A DNA stretch of 64,000 bases from Cyclobacteriaceae bacterium. GTDB taxonomy: Bacteria > Bacteroidota > Bacteroidia > Cytophagales > Cyclobacteriaceae. Within the stretch, counting starts at the first letter, position 1; every line of letters starts with the position of its first letter. The stretch spans positions 1,536,492 through 1,600,491 of the forward strand of contig JAHBUE010000001.1 of the NCBI GenBank assembly GCA_019638235.1. Direction: 5' to 3'. Positions 1-8,221 of the stretch are shown here, one piece after another. Below the pieces are notes generated by a model that was not told the origin of the DNA, searched no databases, and saw nothing but the letters and a program-made list of their open reading frames with translations. The position numbers were made by a program, and so were the translations under genes.

Positions 1-846
1 CACTTTAATCTTTGATATGTTCTGTTTCAGGGGAATGGTATCGGCTACTACCAACTCTTCTAACGCAGAGTTTTCAATATTTTCGTAAGCCTTGCCCGAT
101 AACACAGGATGTGTACAGGCTGCACGAACGGTACGGGCACCTTTTTCTTTCAACAATCCGGCAGCCTTGCAAATAGTGCCGGCTGTATCAACAAGGTCGT
201 CAATAAGTATAACGTCTTTGCCTTCCACTTCGCCTATCAGGCGCATAGATTCAATTTTGTTGGCTTCTTTTCTGTGTTTATCGCACACGGCAAGTTCGGC
301 ATCAAAAAACTTGGCGAAGCTTCTGGCGCGCTTAATACCGCCCACATCGGGCGAAGCAAACATGATATTTTCTAATTGTAACGATTTCAGGTACGGAACA
401 AAAATATAGGCACCATCGAGGTGGTCTACTGGAATATCAAAAAAGCCTTGTATCTGGTCGGCATGTAAATCGCAGGTCATAATGCGGTCGGCCCCGGCCG
501 CAGAGATAAGGTTGGCAATAAGCTTGGCGGCAATGGATACACGTGGGCGGTCTTTACGGTCCTGGCGTGCATACCCAAAATAGGGGATAACTACGTTTAC
601 GCTTGAGGCGCTGGCCCGCTTGGCGGCATCTACCATCAGGAGAAGCTCCATCAGGTTATCGGAAGGGGGGATAGTTGACTGGATAATAAAAACTTCGTGC
701 CCCCGAACGGACTCAGCAATGAAAGGCGACATTTCACCATCGCTGAATTGCTGATAGTTTACTGTGCCAAGACTTTCCCCGTATGCATCGGCAATCTTTT
801 CGGCCAAATACGTGGTAGCCCTTCCGCTGAAAATTTTTACTGCCAT
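1..846 (-). CDS. prs: Ribose-phosphate pyrophosphokinase (3' end cut by window)
   Basis: Makes PRPP from ribose-5-phosphate and ATP in the cytosol, feeding purine, pyrimidine, NAD, His and Trp synthesis. I translated the frame that leaves the window: 282 residues from the ATG at 844-846, about 30 short of the usual 310. Visible motifs are SDGE (36-39), the ATP-binding DLHADQIQGFF (126-136), PYFGYARQDRK (88-98) and the PRPP loop DDLVDTAGT (216-224). purL, which uses the downstream product PRA, lies 0.9 kb upstream on the same strand. The family call is secure; only the C-terminus is missing, because of the window edge. Confidence 0.97.
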   Translation of the reverse strand, partial: MAVKIFSGRATTYLAEKIADAYGESLGTVNYQQFSDGEMSPFIAESVRGHEVFIIQSTIPPSDNLMELLLMVDAAKRASASSVNVVIPYFGYARQDRKDRPRVSIAAKLIANLISAAGADRIMTCDLHADQIQGFFDIPVDHLDGAYIFVPYLKSLQLENIMFASPDVGGIKRARSFAKFFDAELAVCDKHRKEANKIESMRLIGEVEGKDVILIDDLVDTAGTICKAAGLLKEKGARTVRAACTHPVLSGKAYENIENSALEELVVADTIPLKQNISKIKV

Positions 847-866
847 TGTTTTGCGTTAAACTAAAA

Positions 867-891
867 GCCCTCCCGAAACGGTGGGGAGGGC
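867..891 (-). terminator. Rho-independent terminator after tRNA-Gln
   Basis: An 8-bp GC-rich stem (GCCCTCCC at 867-874 with GGGAGGGC at 884-891) and a 9-nt loop lie directly 3' of the tRNA on the minus strand. They are followed in that direction by TTTTAGTTT. The hairpin separates the tRNA transcript from prs. Confidence 0.8.
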
Positions 892-896
892 CTTTG

Positions 897-967
897 TTGT
901 CCGACAAGGATTCGAACCCTGACTAAAAGAACCAAAATCTTCTGTGCTACCATTACACCATCGGACA
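897..967 (-). tRNA. tRNA-Gln (anticodon TTG)
   Basis: The minus strand folds as a tRNA. The 7-bp acceptor stem pairs TGTCCGA with TCGGACA. The anticodon stem GAAGA/TCTTT encloses the loop TTTTGGT with anticodon TTG. The T arm is CAGGG-TTCGAAT-CCTTG. The discriminator is A and CCA is not encoded, which is common in this phylum. A terminator hairpin follows directly. Confidence 0.95.
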
Positions 968-1076
968 ATTTCCTTGTTTTAAGCAAGAAAACCCTGTTTT
1001 TTGGGATTGCAAAGGTAGAATTAATTTTCAGAAAACGAATCTCCCCGGCAGTAAATTTCTGGTCAAAAAGCCCGGC

Positions 1077-1649
1077 CTATAATTCGGTATCGGTGCTGGC
1101 CGTTCCTTCCATAAAACCCTCTGCCCAGAACCTGTACTTGTCTAAGATGGAGATAACCGCGTTTCGCAAATGTCGCTGGTTGTTGGAGTCGATTTTTCCG
1201 TAAAGCGTGGTGGCATACCCCTGCCACACCGAGCGGTTCTGGCGCCTGTCAAAAAACTGGATTAACAGCGTGCCGGTGTTCAAATCAAATTTCTTTCTTT
1301 CGTACGGCAGGTTTTCATTTTGGGTCTTAATCCATTCTTCAATTTCGGGTTGTGTATAACCGGTAAAACCAAGGCTATCTTCAAACAATTTAAAGTTGAT
1401 AAGCAGGTGCGGCTTGTTTGAGGTTTGGCGGTAGCCCAAAAACTTCATCCGCGAAATGATAGATGCTTCTATTTGCTCGTTAATCAGGGTTCCATCATCC
1501 AGGCCAACGGGCTTCATAATCTCAAATGTGCGGTACTTTTTAAACTGGCCTTTGTAGCTGTAATCATACTCAACCGGAAGCTCTTTGTAGCCCAAACATC
1601 CCGAAAAAATTCCTGCAATCAGCAGAAAAACCAACTGTTCTTTTTTCAT
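1077..1649 (-). CDS. DUF4136 family lipoprotein
   Basis: A predicted lipoprotein of 190 aa. I place the start at the internal ATG at 1647-1649, so that the protein opens with MKKEQL, a hydrophobic stretch and a lipobox ending in Cys18; the longer frame adds 11 residues ahead of the signal. The body has the DUF4136 layout: an early Y-x-T-F strand, a segment about 'GY' and 'PHLLINF', and a late GTLLIQFFDRR...WQGYATT block. The domain's function is unknown; members are envelope lipoproteins. It lies between the tRNA and purL and is not obviously in an operon. Confidence 0.8.
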   Translation of the reverse strand: MKKEQLVFLLIAGIFSGCLGYKELPVEYDYSYKGQFKKYRTFEIMKPVGLDDGTLINEQIEASIISRMKFLGYRQTSNKPHLLINFKLFEDSLGFTGYTQPEIEEWIKTQNENLPYERKKFDLNTGTLLIQFFDRRQNRSVWQGYATTLYGKIDSNNQRHLRNAVISILDKYRFWAEGFMEGTASTDTEL

Positions 1650-1719
1650 GCCGTATAGATTTAGTGAATGAAGGTAATACACTAAACATTCAGGAACAAC
1701 GGAATGGGGAATCTCTTGG

Positions 1720-4700
1720 TCAGGAATTTTCTAAAACCCAGTTTCTGGCGTTTGTAAAGGCTTCTATCCACGGACTTATTTCGTCAGCCTGCCGATTTTC
1801 GGGATAGTGGGGCCAGTTCCAGGGAAACAGCGAGCGCTCAATATGTGGCATTATGGCTAAGTGCCTGCCGTTTTCCGAATACAGAGCCGCTATGGAATTT
1901 TCAGAATCGTTTGGATTGCCGGGATAGGCCGCGTAGCTGTATGCGGCTGCAACCTTTGCAATTGATGAAGCTGCATCCAGCCTGAACTGTCCTTCGCCAT
2001 GCGCAATCCACGCACCCAAACGCGCACCCGCTAACGACTTGAACATGATTGAATTATTTTCAGGAATAGTCAGGTTAACAAATGCCGATTCAAATTTTCC
2101 TGAACCGTTGTGGTGCATACGCGGATGCCGGTTGCCTAAGGCTGGGTAGAGCAAGCCAAGTTCCATCATTAACTGGCAGCCGTTACACACGCCTAAACTC
2201 AATGTGTTATCGCGTTTGTAGAAATTGTCTAACGCATTTTTTGCACGGTCGTTATACAGGAAGGCACCGGCCCAACCTTTTGCCGAGCCGAGCACATCGG
2301 AGTTGGAGAACCCGCCCACAAACACAATCATGTTCACATCGGTAAGGTTTTCGCGCCCCGACACTAAGTCGGTCATGTGCACATCTTTAACATCGAAGCC
2401 TGCAAGGTAAAGGGAGTAGGCCATTTCGCGGTCGCCATTCACACCTTTTTCGCGAATGATAGCGGCTTTGATGCCTGTTGGTTTTCTTCGCTTCGCGTCA
2501 ATTCCATAACCCGAAAATGTTCCGGTAAAGTTTTGCTGAAAGTTGTAGGATAACGGCTGCTGTTTGTAGTTGTTGTATCGCAAAGTAGCGTGTTCGGCCT
2601 TGCGCTGCTTTTTATCTAACAGGTAAGAAGTTTTAAACCAGGTATCGCGCAACGTGGCAACATCAAACGTATGTGTTTGTTGTTTGAATTGTATATGAAG
2701 CGTTGGTGATTTTACAACGGAACCTAATACTGAATAGCTAATGTTATTTTTCTTCAGGATAGTGGTTGCTGCATCCTCGCTTACCTGGAGAACTATTCCG
2801 GGGTTTTCGGCAAATAAAATTTTAATCAGGTCGTTACCAATATCGGATACATCAAGGTGCAAACCCGTTGAAGGATTTGGGAAACACATTTCAAGCAAGG
2901 TAGTAATCAATCCGCCTGAAGAGATATCGTGCCCGGCCAATACAAGATTTTGTGTAATCAGTTGTTGAACAGTTTCAAATGCCGATTTGAAATAATCAGC
3001 GTTTGAAATAGTAGGAACTTCATTACCTAACAGGTTAACTATCTGCGCAAAGCTGCTGCCGCCAAGTTTTAACGAATCGTTCGATAAGTCAATATAAATT
3101 AATTGCGAATCGCCAACAGGTTGCAATGCCGGGCTAATGGTCTTCCTGATATTTTCCACTTCGGCTACCGCAGAGATAATTACCGTGCCGGGCGATAGCA
3201 CCACTTCGCCATCGGGGTATTTTTGTGTCATTGAAAGCGAATCTTTACCGGTAGGAATGTTAATGCCTAACTGTATGGCAAACTCGCTCACGGACTCTAC
3301 GGCTTCGTAGAGCCTTGCGTTTTCACCGGTTTGTTTGGCAGGCCACATCCAATTCGCGCTAAGCGAAATACCTTTTAACCCGTGTGTTAGCGGGGCGAAC
3401 ATTATGTTGGTCAACGCCTCGGCAATAGCCAGCCTGCTGCCTGCTGCCGGGTCAACAAGGGCTGCCCCCGGTGCATGGCCAATAGCGGTAGCAATTCCTT
3501 TGTTGCTCAAAAAATCAAGCGCCATTACGCCCACATTATTCAACGGAAGTTGCAACTGTCCGCAGGTTTGTTGTGTGGCTACTTTGCCGGTAACGGAGCG
3601 GTCAACTTTGTTGGTGAGCCAATCTTTACAGGCAACGGCTTCTGTTTGCAGCACTGCTTCAAGGTAAGCCATCAGGTTGGCTTCATCGTATTGTATGGCT
3701 TGATAAACTGTTTTAGCTGCGCTATCGGTAAGTATGGTTTTGGGCGATGAGCCAAGCAAGTGGTTTACTTCAAAATCAACCGGTTTCTTTTCCTGGCTTT
3801 CTTTTTTAAAGACTAAGCGGTTATCGCCTGTAGCCTCGCCAATTACATACATGGGCGAACGTTCGCGGTTTGCGATGCGCCTGAGTAACTCAATATTGTT
3901 TTCATGCAGCGCAAGGCCCATGCGCTCCTGCGATTCGTTGCTTAGTATTTCTTTATCCGAAAGGGTAGGGTCGCCCACCGGTATTTTATCAATGTGAATA
4001 ACGCCACCTGTTTCTTCTAATAATTCCGACAAGCAATTGAAATGCCCGCCTGCGCCATGGTCGTGAATGGAAACGATAGGGTTGTTATCTAATTCTGCCA
4101 GCGCACGAATGGCATTCATGGCACGCTTTTGCATTTCGGGGTTTGAACGCTGAATGGCATTCAGCTCTATTGCATTTCCGAATTCGCCTGTTGCCACTGA
4201 TGAAACCGCGCCACCGCCCATACCGATGCGGTAATTATCGCCACCAAGCAACACAATTTTATCACCGGGTTTCAGGTGTTCTTTCTTGCTGTCTTTTTCT
4301 TTTCCGAAACCAACGCCACCGGCAAGCATAATTACTTTATCGAAACCGAATTTTTTATCGCCTTCAATATGCTCAAAGGTTAGCACGCTTCCGCTGATGA
4401 GCGGTTGACCAAATTTATTTCCGAAGTCGGAGGCGCCATCAGAAGCCTTAATCAGGATTTCTTCGGGTGTTTGATACAACCACTTGCGTGCAGGAAATTT
4501 TTTCTCCCACAACCTGCCGCCATCAAGTCGCGGATAGGAAGTAATGTAAACGGCTGTTCCCGCTAAGGGCAACGAACCTTTTCCACCGGCCAACCTGTCG
4601 CGTATTTCTCCACCCGACCCGGTTGCCGCTCCGTTGAATGGTTCAACCGTTGTGGGGAAGTTATGTGTTTCGGCTTTTAGTGAGATAACCGAGTCAATAT

Positions 4701-5409
4701 CCTTAACTTCAAAATAAGCCGGTTCATCCTGACGTTCGGGTGCGAACTGTTCAATGCGTGGCCCTTTTATAAACGCTACGTTGTCTTTATAAGCCGATAT
4801 AATGTAGTTTGGGTTTTCCTGCGAAGTTTTTTTAATCAACTGGAACAACGTGCTCTTTTTTTCTTCGCCATCAATAATAAACGTGCCGTTGAAAATTTTA
4901 TGACGGCAATGCTCGGAGTTTACCTGCGAGAACCCGAACACTTCGCTATCGGTCAGGTTTCGTCCAAGCTCACGGCTAACACCTTCGAGGTATTGAATTT
5001 CTTCAGGGCTAAGTGCTAGGCCTTCTTTTTCATTGTATGCTGCAATGTTATCAATTTCAAGAACAGGTTCGGGCTGGTGATGAATGGTAAATAAACCCTG
5101 CCCCAATTCCGTGTATAAAACCTGAAGCATCCGGTCGTACCGGGCATCTTTACCCGAAACAATAAAGAACTCTTCAATGCGGGTTATGCCGGCAATGCCC
5201 ATAGTTTGGGTAATCTCAACCGCGTTGGTGCTCCAGGGGGTTATCATTTCCTTGCGCGGGCCAACAAAATAGCCTGTCAGCGATGACTCCGCTACCGGTT
5301 TGGCTCCGCCAAAAAGCCATTCAAGTTTTTGAATATCAACAGGTTGTAAAGGTTGTGCAGTGCCAACAGCAAAAACAATGTTGGTTGATGAGCGGAAGAA
5401 TAAAATCAT
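1720..5409 (-). CDS. purL: Phosphoribosylformylglycinamidine synthase (large, single chain)
   Basis: Fourth step of purine synthesis: FGAR + Gln + ATP to FGAM. The long single-chain form fuses the AIRS-like synthetase halves to a C-terminal class I glutaminase. The synthetase shows LKAETHNFPTTVEPFNGAATG, IHDHGAGGHFN and IPTGKDSLSM. The glutaminase nucleophile lies in LGVCNGCQ and the His/Glu pair in MPHIERSLFPW. The open frame reaches 5520, but that extension overlaps the upstream hydrolase gene and looks unlike the family. I choose the ATG at 5407-5409 (MILFFRSS), giving 1229 aa, close to the usual 1230-1300. Start moderately sure, function near certain. Confidence 0.97.
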   Translation of the reverse strand: MILFFRSSTNIVFAVGTAQPLQPVDIQKLEWLFGGAKPVAESSLTGYFVGPRKEMITPWSTNAVEITQTMGIAGITRIEEFFIVSGKDARYDRMLQVLYTELGQGLFTIHHQPEPVLEIDNIAAYNEKEGLALSPEEIQYLEGVSRELGRNLTDSEVFGFSQVNSEHCRHKIFNGTFIIDGEEKKSTLFQLIKKTSQENPNYIISAYKDNVAFIKGPRIEQFAPERQDEPAYFEVKDIDSVISLKAETHNFPTTVEPFNGAATGSGGEIRDRLAGGKGSLPLAGTAVYITSYPRLDGGRLWEKKFPARKWLYQTPEEILIKASDGASDFGNKFGQPLISGSVLTFEHIEGDKKFGFDKVIMLAGGVGFGKEKDSKKEHLKPGDKIVLLGGDNYRIGMGGGAVSSVATGEFGNAIELNAIQRSNPEMQKRAMNAIRALAELDNNPIVSIHDHGAGGHFNCLSELLEETGGVIHIDKIPVGDPTLSDKEILSNESQERMGLALHENNIELLRRIANRERSPMYVIGEATGDNRLVFKKESQEKKPVDFEVNHLLGSSPKTILTDSAAKTVYQAIQYDEANLMAYLEAVLQTEAVACKDWLTNKVDRSVTGKVATQQTCGQLQLPLNNVGVMALDFLSNKGIATAIGHAPGAALVDPAAGSRLAIAEALTNIMFAPLTHGLKGISLSANWMWPAKQTGENARLYEAVESVSEFAIQLGINIPTGKDSLSMTQKYPDGEVVLSPGTVIISAVAEVENIRKTISPALQPVGDSQLIYIDLSNDSLKLGGSSFAQIVNLLGNEVPTISNADYFKSAFETVQQLITQNLVLAGHDISSGGLITTLLEMCFPNPSTGLHLDVSDIGNDLIKILFAENPGIVLQVSEDAATTILKKNNISYSVLGSVVKSPTLHIQFKQQTHTFDVATLRDTWFKTSYLLDKKQRKAEHATLRYNNYKQQPLSYNFQQNFTGTFSGYGIDAKRRKPTGIKAAIIREKGVNGDREMAYSLYLAGFDVKDVHMTDLVSGRENLTDVNMIVFVGGFSNSDVLGSAKGWAGAFLYNDRAKNALDNFYKRDNTLSLGVCNGCQLMMELGLLYPALGNRHPRMHHNGSGKFESAFVNLTIPENNSIMFKSLAGARLGAWIAHGEGQFRLDAASSIAKVAAAYSYAAYPGNPNDSENSIAALYSENGRHLAIMPHIERSLFPWNWPHYPENRQADEISPWIEAFTNARNWVLENS

Positions 5410-5485
5410 TGAAGTTGAGGCTGAATAAGGACGTACAAAAATAGCATGAAGCGGGGGATTCTTCAGGAAATTTTTACTCATTTTA

Positions 5486-6301
5486 TCACGCTTTTTGGTC
5501 TGATAGTTTCGCGTTTGCAAAGACCCGGATTAAATCGTTGTGCCTGCATGTCAGTTCGATGAGGATGATGTGAGGCACCCGGTCGATAAATTGTTTCAGG
5601 CTTTTGCCGGTAATCACCTTATCAAACCTACCCAGTATCAATGTTACGGGCAGTTTATTCTGATTAAACACGCCAGTAATTTTTTTTAAATCAAACGACA
5701 AATGCCTGAACACAACCCACGTATGGTAAACCCTGCTGCGTTTTTCTTCGGTGTTCATCTGGCTTCCGGCAAAATAGTAAAGCTCTTTGTTGAGAAGGTT
5801 TAACCTGTTAAGCGTTTTAGTTATACCATAAAAAAGTTTTGGGCGGTTTATCATGCTTTTAAAAAGTTTGCGAGCCAACACGGGGTATGTTGCTAAACTG
5901 TACCAGAAACTTGTTTTGATGCCATCGGGCGCTAACAGGTAGAGATGCTGCACCTGTTCGGGAAATCCTTCTGTGAGCGTTAACGCTAACCGAGCGCCCA
6001 GGCTAAACCCCATAACTGAGAATTTTTCTATACCCTGTGATTTAAGGAATTCGCCTATGCACGCTAACCAAAAACTTTTTTCGAGGGTATCTTCATCATA
6101 TCCCCACGTACTTTGGCCATGAAAAAACAGGTCGAACGCATACACGGTGTACCCACTGAAATGCGTAACAGCCAATTGATTATACACAGTTCTGTCCTGT
6201 CCGAAGCCATGAAAGAGCAACGCCACTTGCCGGCCATCGCCTGTTTTGGAATAGTGCAGGCAGGCTTTTTTATAGTGAAAGAAATGGTCGGATGATGCCA
6301 T
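5486..6301 (-). CDS. Alpha/beta hydrolase
   Basis: A cytosolic alpha/beta-hydrolase fold protein of 271 aa. Visible are the oxyanion motif HGFG (31-34), the nucleophile elbow GFSLG with Ser100, an acidic residue in LGRFDKV near 228 and a C-terminal CRHND that would supply the His. The catalytic set therefore looks complete. There is no signal peptide. The substrate cannot be told from sequence; serine hydrolases of this type include esterases and C-C hydrolases. It sits 76 bp upstream of the chosen purL start on the same strand and may share its transcript. A MITE-like element lies just upstream of its start. Confidence 0.8.
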   Translation of the reverse strand: MASSDHFFHYKKACLHYSKTGDGRQVALLFHGFGQDRTVYNQLAVTHFSGYTVYAFDLFFHGQSTWGYDEDTLEKSFWLACIGEFLKSQGIEKFSVMGFSLGARLALTLTEGFPEQVQHLYLLAPDGIKTSFWYSLATYPVLARKLFKSMINRPKLFYGITKTLNRLNLLNKELYYFAGSQMNTEEKRSRVYHTWVVFRHLSFDLKKITGVFNQNKLPVTLILGRFDKVITGKSLKQFIDRVPHIILIELTCRHNDLIRVFANAKLSDQKA

Positions 6302-6314
6302 ATTCCTGAAAAAC

Positions 6315-6449
6315 TACAAGTTATCTCAAAAATCATTTAAAGATAACCATGTCATTCCGGGCTTGACCCGGAATCTGGTTTTTTGACTTTAATTTATGAG
6401 ATCGCGGATCAGGTCCGCGATGACAACTTGATTTTTGAGATAACTTGTA
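6315..6449. repeat. MITE-like element, 21-bp perfect terminal inverted repeats
   Basis: The ends are perfect inverted copies (6315-6335 against 6429-6449), beginning TACAAGTTATCTC and ending GAGATAACTTGTA. The outermost TA on each side could be a TA target duplication, leaving 19-bp repeats. Inside are two smaller hairpins: CCGGGCTTGACCCGG and CGCGGATCAGGTCCGCG, the latter followed by ATGACAA. The second hairpin is nearly the same as one in the repeat at 38684-38763. The element has no coding capacity and separates the hydrolase from the divergent sigma factor gene. Confidence 0.75.
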
Positions 6450-6509
6450 ATAATCCTTATGCAATAAAATAAAACCCTGCACGACTATGCACGTGTATAG
6501 CGTAGCGCC

Positions 6510-7076
6510 ATGGACTTTGTCATGCAAATAACGGAAGAAACATTTCGGAAGGAAAGAGGACGCCTGCTGGGGTTTATACGCAACCGCGTGGCTACACTTG
6601 AAGAGGCCGAAGATATTCTCCAGGATGTTTTCTACCAGTTTGTTGCCGGTTTCAATACCATTGAGTCGATAGACCGGGTAACTTCCTGGCTGTTTTCTGT
6701 TGCCCGCAACAAAATCATTGACCGGTACAGGAAAGAATCTGCCCGGCCAAAGCAAGTCCATTTTACTGCTACGATTAATGGCGATGAAGACGCCCCGCTT
6801 ACGTTGCAGGAAATACTTCCAGACTTAGACAACTCTCCTGAAGATTTGCTGTTGCGCGAGGCCCTGTGGGAAGCAATAACAGAAGCGCTGGAGGAACTGC
6901 CTGTGGAGCAACGGGAAATCTTCATTCAAAATGAAATTGAAGAACGTAGTTTCCGCGAAATAGCGGAAGAAACCGGTGTTTCAATCAACACGTTGCTTTC
7001 GCGAAAGCGATACGCCATACTGGCGCTTCGGAAACGGCTTCAATTGCTGTATAACGATTTGATTAATAACGGGTAG
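6510..7076 (+). CDS. ECF-type RNA polymerase sigma factor
   Basis: A 188-aa sigma-70 family member of the extracytoplasmic-function class. Region 2 spans about residues 10-80, with EEAEDILQDVF and the DNA-melting part TSWLFSVARNKIIDRYR. Region 4 spans about 128-180, with LPVEQREIF and the helix-turn-helix RSFREIAEETGVSINTLLSRK. The ATG at 6510 is used; a second ATG four codons in is also possible. No FecR-type anti-sigma gene follows. A small membrane protein begins 21 bp downstream, so the pair may form a signalling unit ahead of the efflux operon. Confidence 0.93.
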   Translation: MDFVMQITEETFRKERGRLLGFIRNRVATLEEAEDILQDVFYQFVAGFNTIESIDRVTSWLFSVARNKIIDRYRKESARPKQVHFTATINGDEDAPLTLQEILPDLDNSPEDLLLREALWEAITEALEELPVEQREIFIQNEIEERSFREIAEETGVSINTLLSRKRYAILALRKRLQLLYNDLINNG

Positions 7077-7097
7077 GACTAAAAAAATATCGAAATC

Positions 7098-7442
7098 ATG
7101 AGCAAGAGTATGTGGATAGGGAAGGTTATAATAAAGGGTATTGTTGTGGCCGGTATTGTGTTTGGCGTTGTTGCGGGTACTATGTATTTGTGGAATTGGC
7201 TTATCCCTGCATTGTTTAACGGGCCGGTGCTTACCTTCTGGCAAACCTTGGGTTTATTAGCCTTGGCAAAAATATTCTTCTGGACATTTGGGGGCAGGCA
7301 CAGGCATCACTGTCATGCGCGGAACCAGCATTGGAAGGAACGTTGGGCTACTATGAACGAAGCTGAACGTGAGCGGTTTAAGCAACGAATGAAAGATAAA
7401 TGGTGCCGCAGCGCCCTGCCGGATGAACAAAAACCAGCATAA
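7098..7442 (+). CDS. Small two-helix membrane protein with His/Cys-rich motif
   Basis: I do not recognise the family with certainty. The 114 aa show two hydrophobic helices (about 8-38 and 45-65), then a cluster RHRHHCH near 74-80 resembling a metal-binding site, then a charged amphipathic segment with MNEAERERFKQRMKDKW. It lies 21 bp behind the ECF sigma gene and ahead of the tetR-efflux operon. A role as a membrane sensor or as a regulator of the sigma factor is inference from position. It could instead be a small accessory protein of the pump. Confidence 0.6.
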   Translation: MSKSMWIGKVIIKGIVVAGIVFGVVAGTMYLWNWLIPALFNGPVLTFWQTLGLLALAKIFFWTFGGRHRHHCHARNQHWKERWATMNEAERERFKQRMKDKWCRSALPDEQKPA

Positions 7443-7540
7443 GCGTTTGCAAACGGTTGCACTCCTTTCAGCAAAAAATAATTCTGAAATAATTGAAAAA
7501 ATGCCAACCTGAATTGATTTAGGGCGTTTAAGGAAACGTA

Positions 7541-7577
7541 GGAAACTTTTGTAATGTAAAAAGTTTCCATAGTTTTG
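7541..7577 (+). promoter_or_regulatory. tetR promoter with overlapping palindromic operator
   Basis: A perfect inverted repeat GGAAACTTTT (7541-7550) / AAAAGTTTCC (7559-7568) with an 8-bp spacer covers the probable -33 element TTTTG (7547-7551). The -7 element TAGTTTTG (7570-7577) matches the Bacteroidota consensus TAnnTTTG, about 18 bp downstream of TTG. An extra half-site GGAAAC lies at 7532-7537. The tetR ATG is at 7586, so the leader is only a few bases. This is the expected arrangement for TetR autorepression of the whole pump operon. Confidence 0.65.
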
Positions 7578-7585
7578 CGGCCATT

Positions 7586-8221
7586 ATGGAAGAACAGGAC
7601 ATAAAAGAAAAGATTTTAAAAGGCACGGAGGAGTTGTTTATGCGCTATGGTATCAGGAGTATTTCAATGGATGACATAGCGCGGCATCTGGCGGTTTCCA
7701 AAAAAACATTGTACCAGCATTTTGCCGATAAGGATGAATTAGTGCTAATGGTTTCGCGAAATCACCTTAACAAGAACATCAACGAATTTAATGACATACG
7801 CGATAGCTCCAGGAATACTATTGAAGAGCTTGCCCGGTTATCGGTTTGCATGAAAGTAAACATGGAGAGCATGAACCCAACCCTGCTGTTCGATTTGCAA
7901 AAATTTCATCCTACGTCCTGGGCAGAGTGGCTTGAATTTAAGAATAAGCACCTCTATGATTCGATTGTGCGGAATATTACACAAGGCATTGCCGATGGAT
8001 ACGTGCGTGAGGATGTTGACCCGGAGATTATGGCCGTAATACGCATTGAGTTGGTGCAGACAGCATTTAATAATGATGTGTTTCCGCCATCGCGGTTTAA
8101 ACTGGCTCGTGTGCAGGAACAACTCTTCGATCAGTTCGTGTATGGCATCGTAACAGACAAAGGAAAAAAATTGTATCAGAAACATAAAAACGTAAACCCC
8201 CAACCCCTAACTATTTTATGA
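7586..8221 (+). CDS. TetR/AcrR family transcriptional repressor of the efflux operon
   Basis: A 211-aa TetR-family regulator. The N-terminal DNA-binding domain has RYGIRSISMDDIARHLAVSK followed by KTLYQHFADKDELV (about 18-53), the family's helix-turn-helix and helix 4. The C-terminal ligand domain is diverged, as usual. Its last codons overlap the tolC start in ATGA (8218-8221), so the two are translationally coupled. The palindrome over its own promoter suggests autoregulation and ligand-relieved control of the pump. Confidence 0.92.
   Translation: MEEQDIKEKILKGTEELFMRYGIRSISMDDIARHLAVSKKTLYQHFADKDELVLMVSRNHLNKNINEFNDIRDSSRNTIEELARLSVCMKVNMESMNPTLLFDLQKFHPTSWAEWLEFKNKHLYDSIVRNITQGIADGYVREDVDPEIMAVIRIELVQTAFNNDVFPPSRFKLARVQEQLFDQFVYGIVTDKGKKLYQKHKNVNPQPLTIL

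Noticed and set aside
5410..5520. N-terminal extension of PurL by 37 residues
   Set aside because: It overlaps the upstream hydrolase gene and does not resemble the PurL N-terminus, which begins well at the internal ATG (5409).
6333..6761. 142-aa open frame on the minus strand across the MITE and sigma gene start
   Set aside because: It crosses the inverted-repeat element and the opposite strand of a clear sigma factor gene, and has no family pattern.
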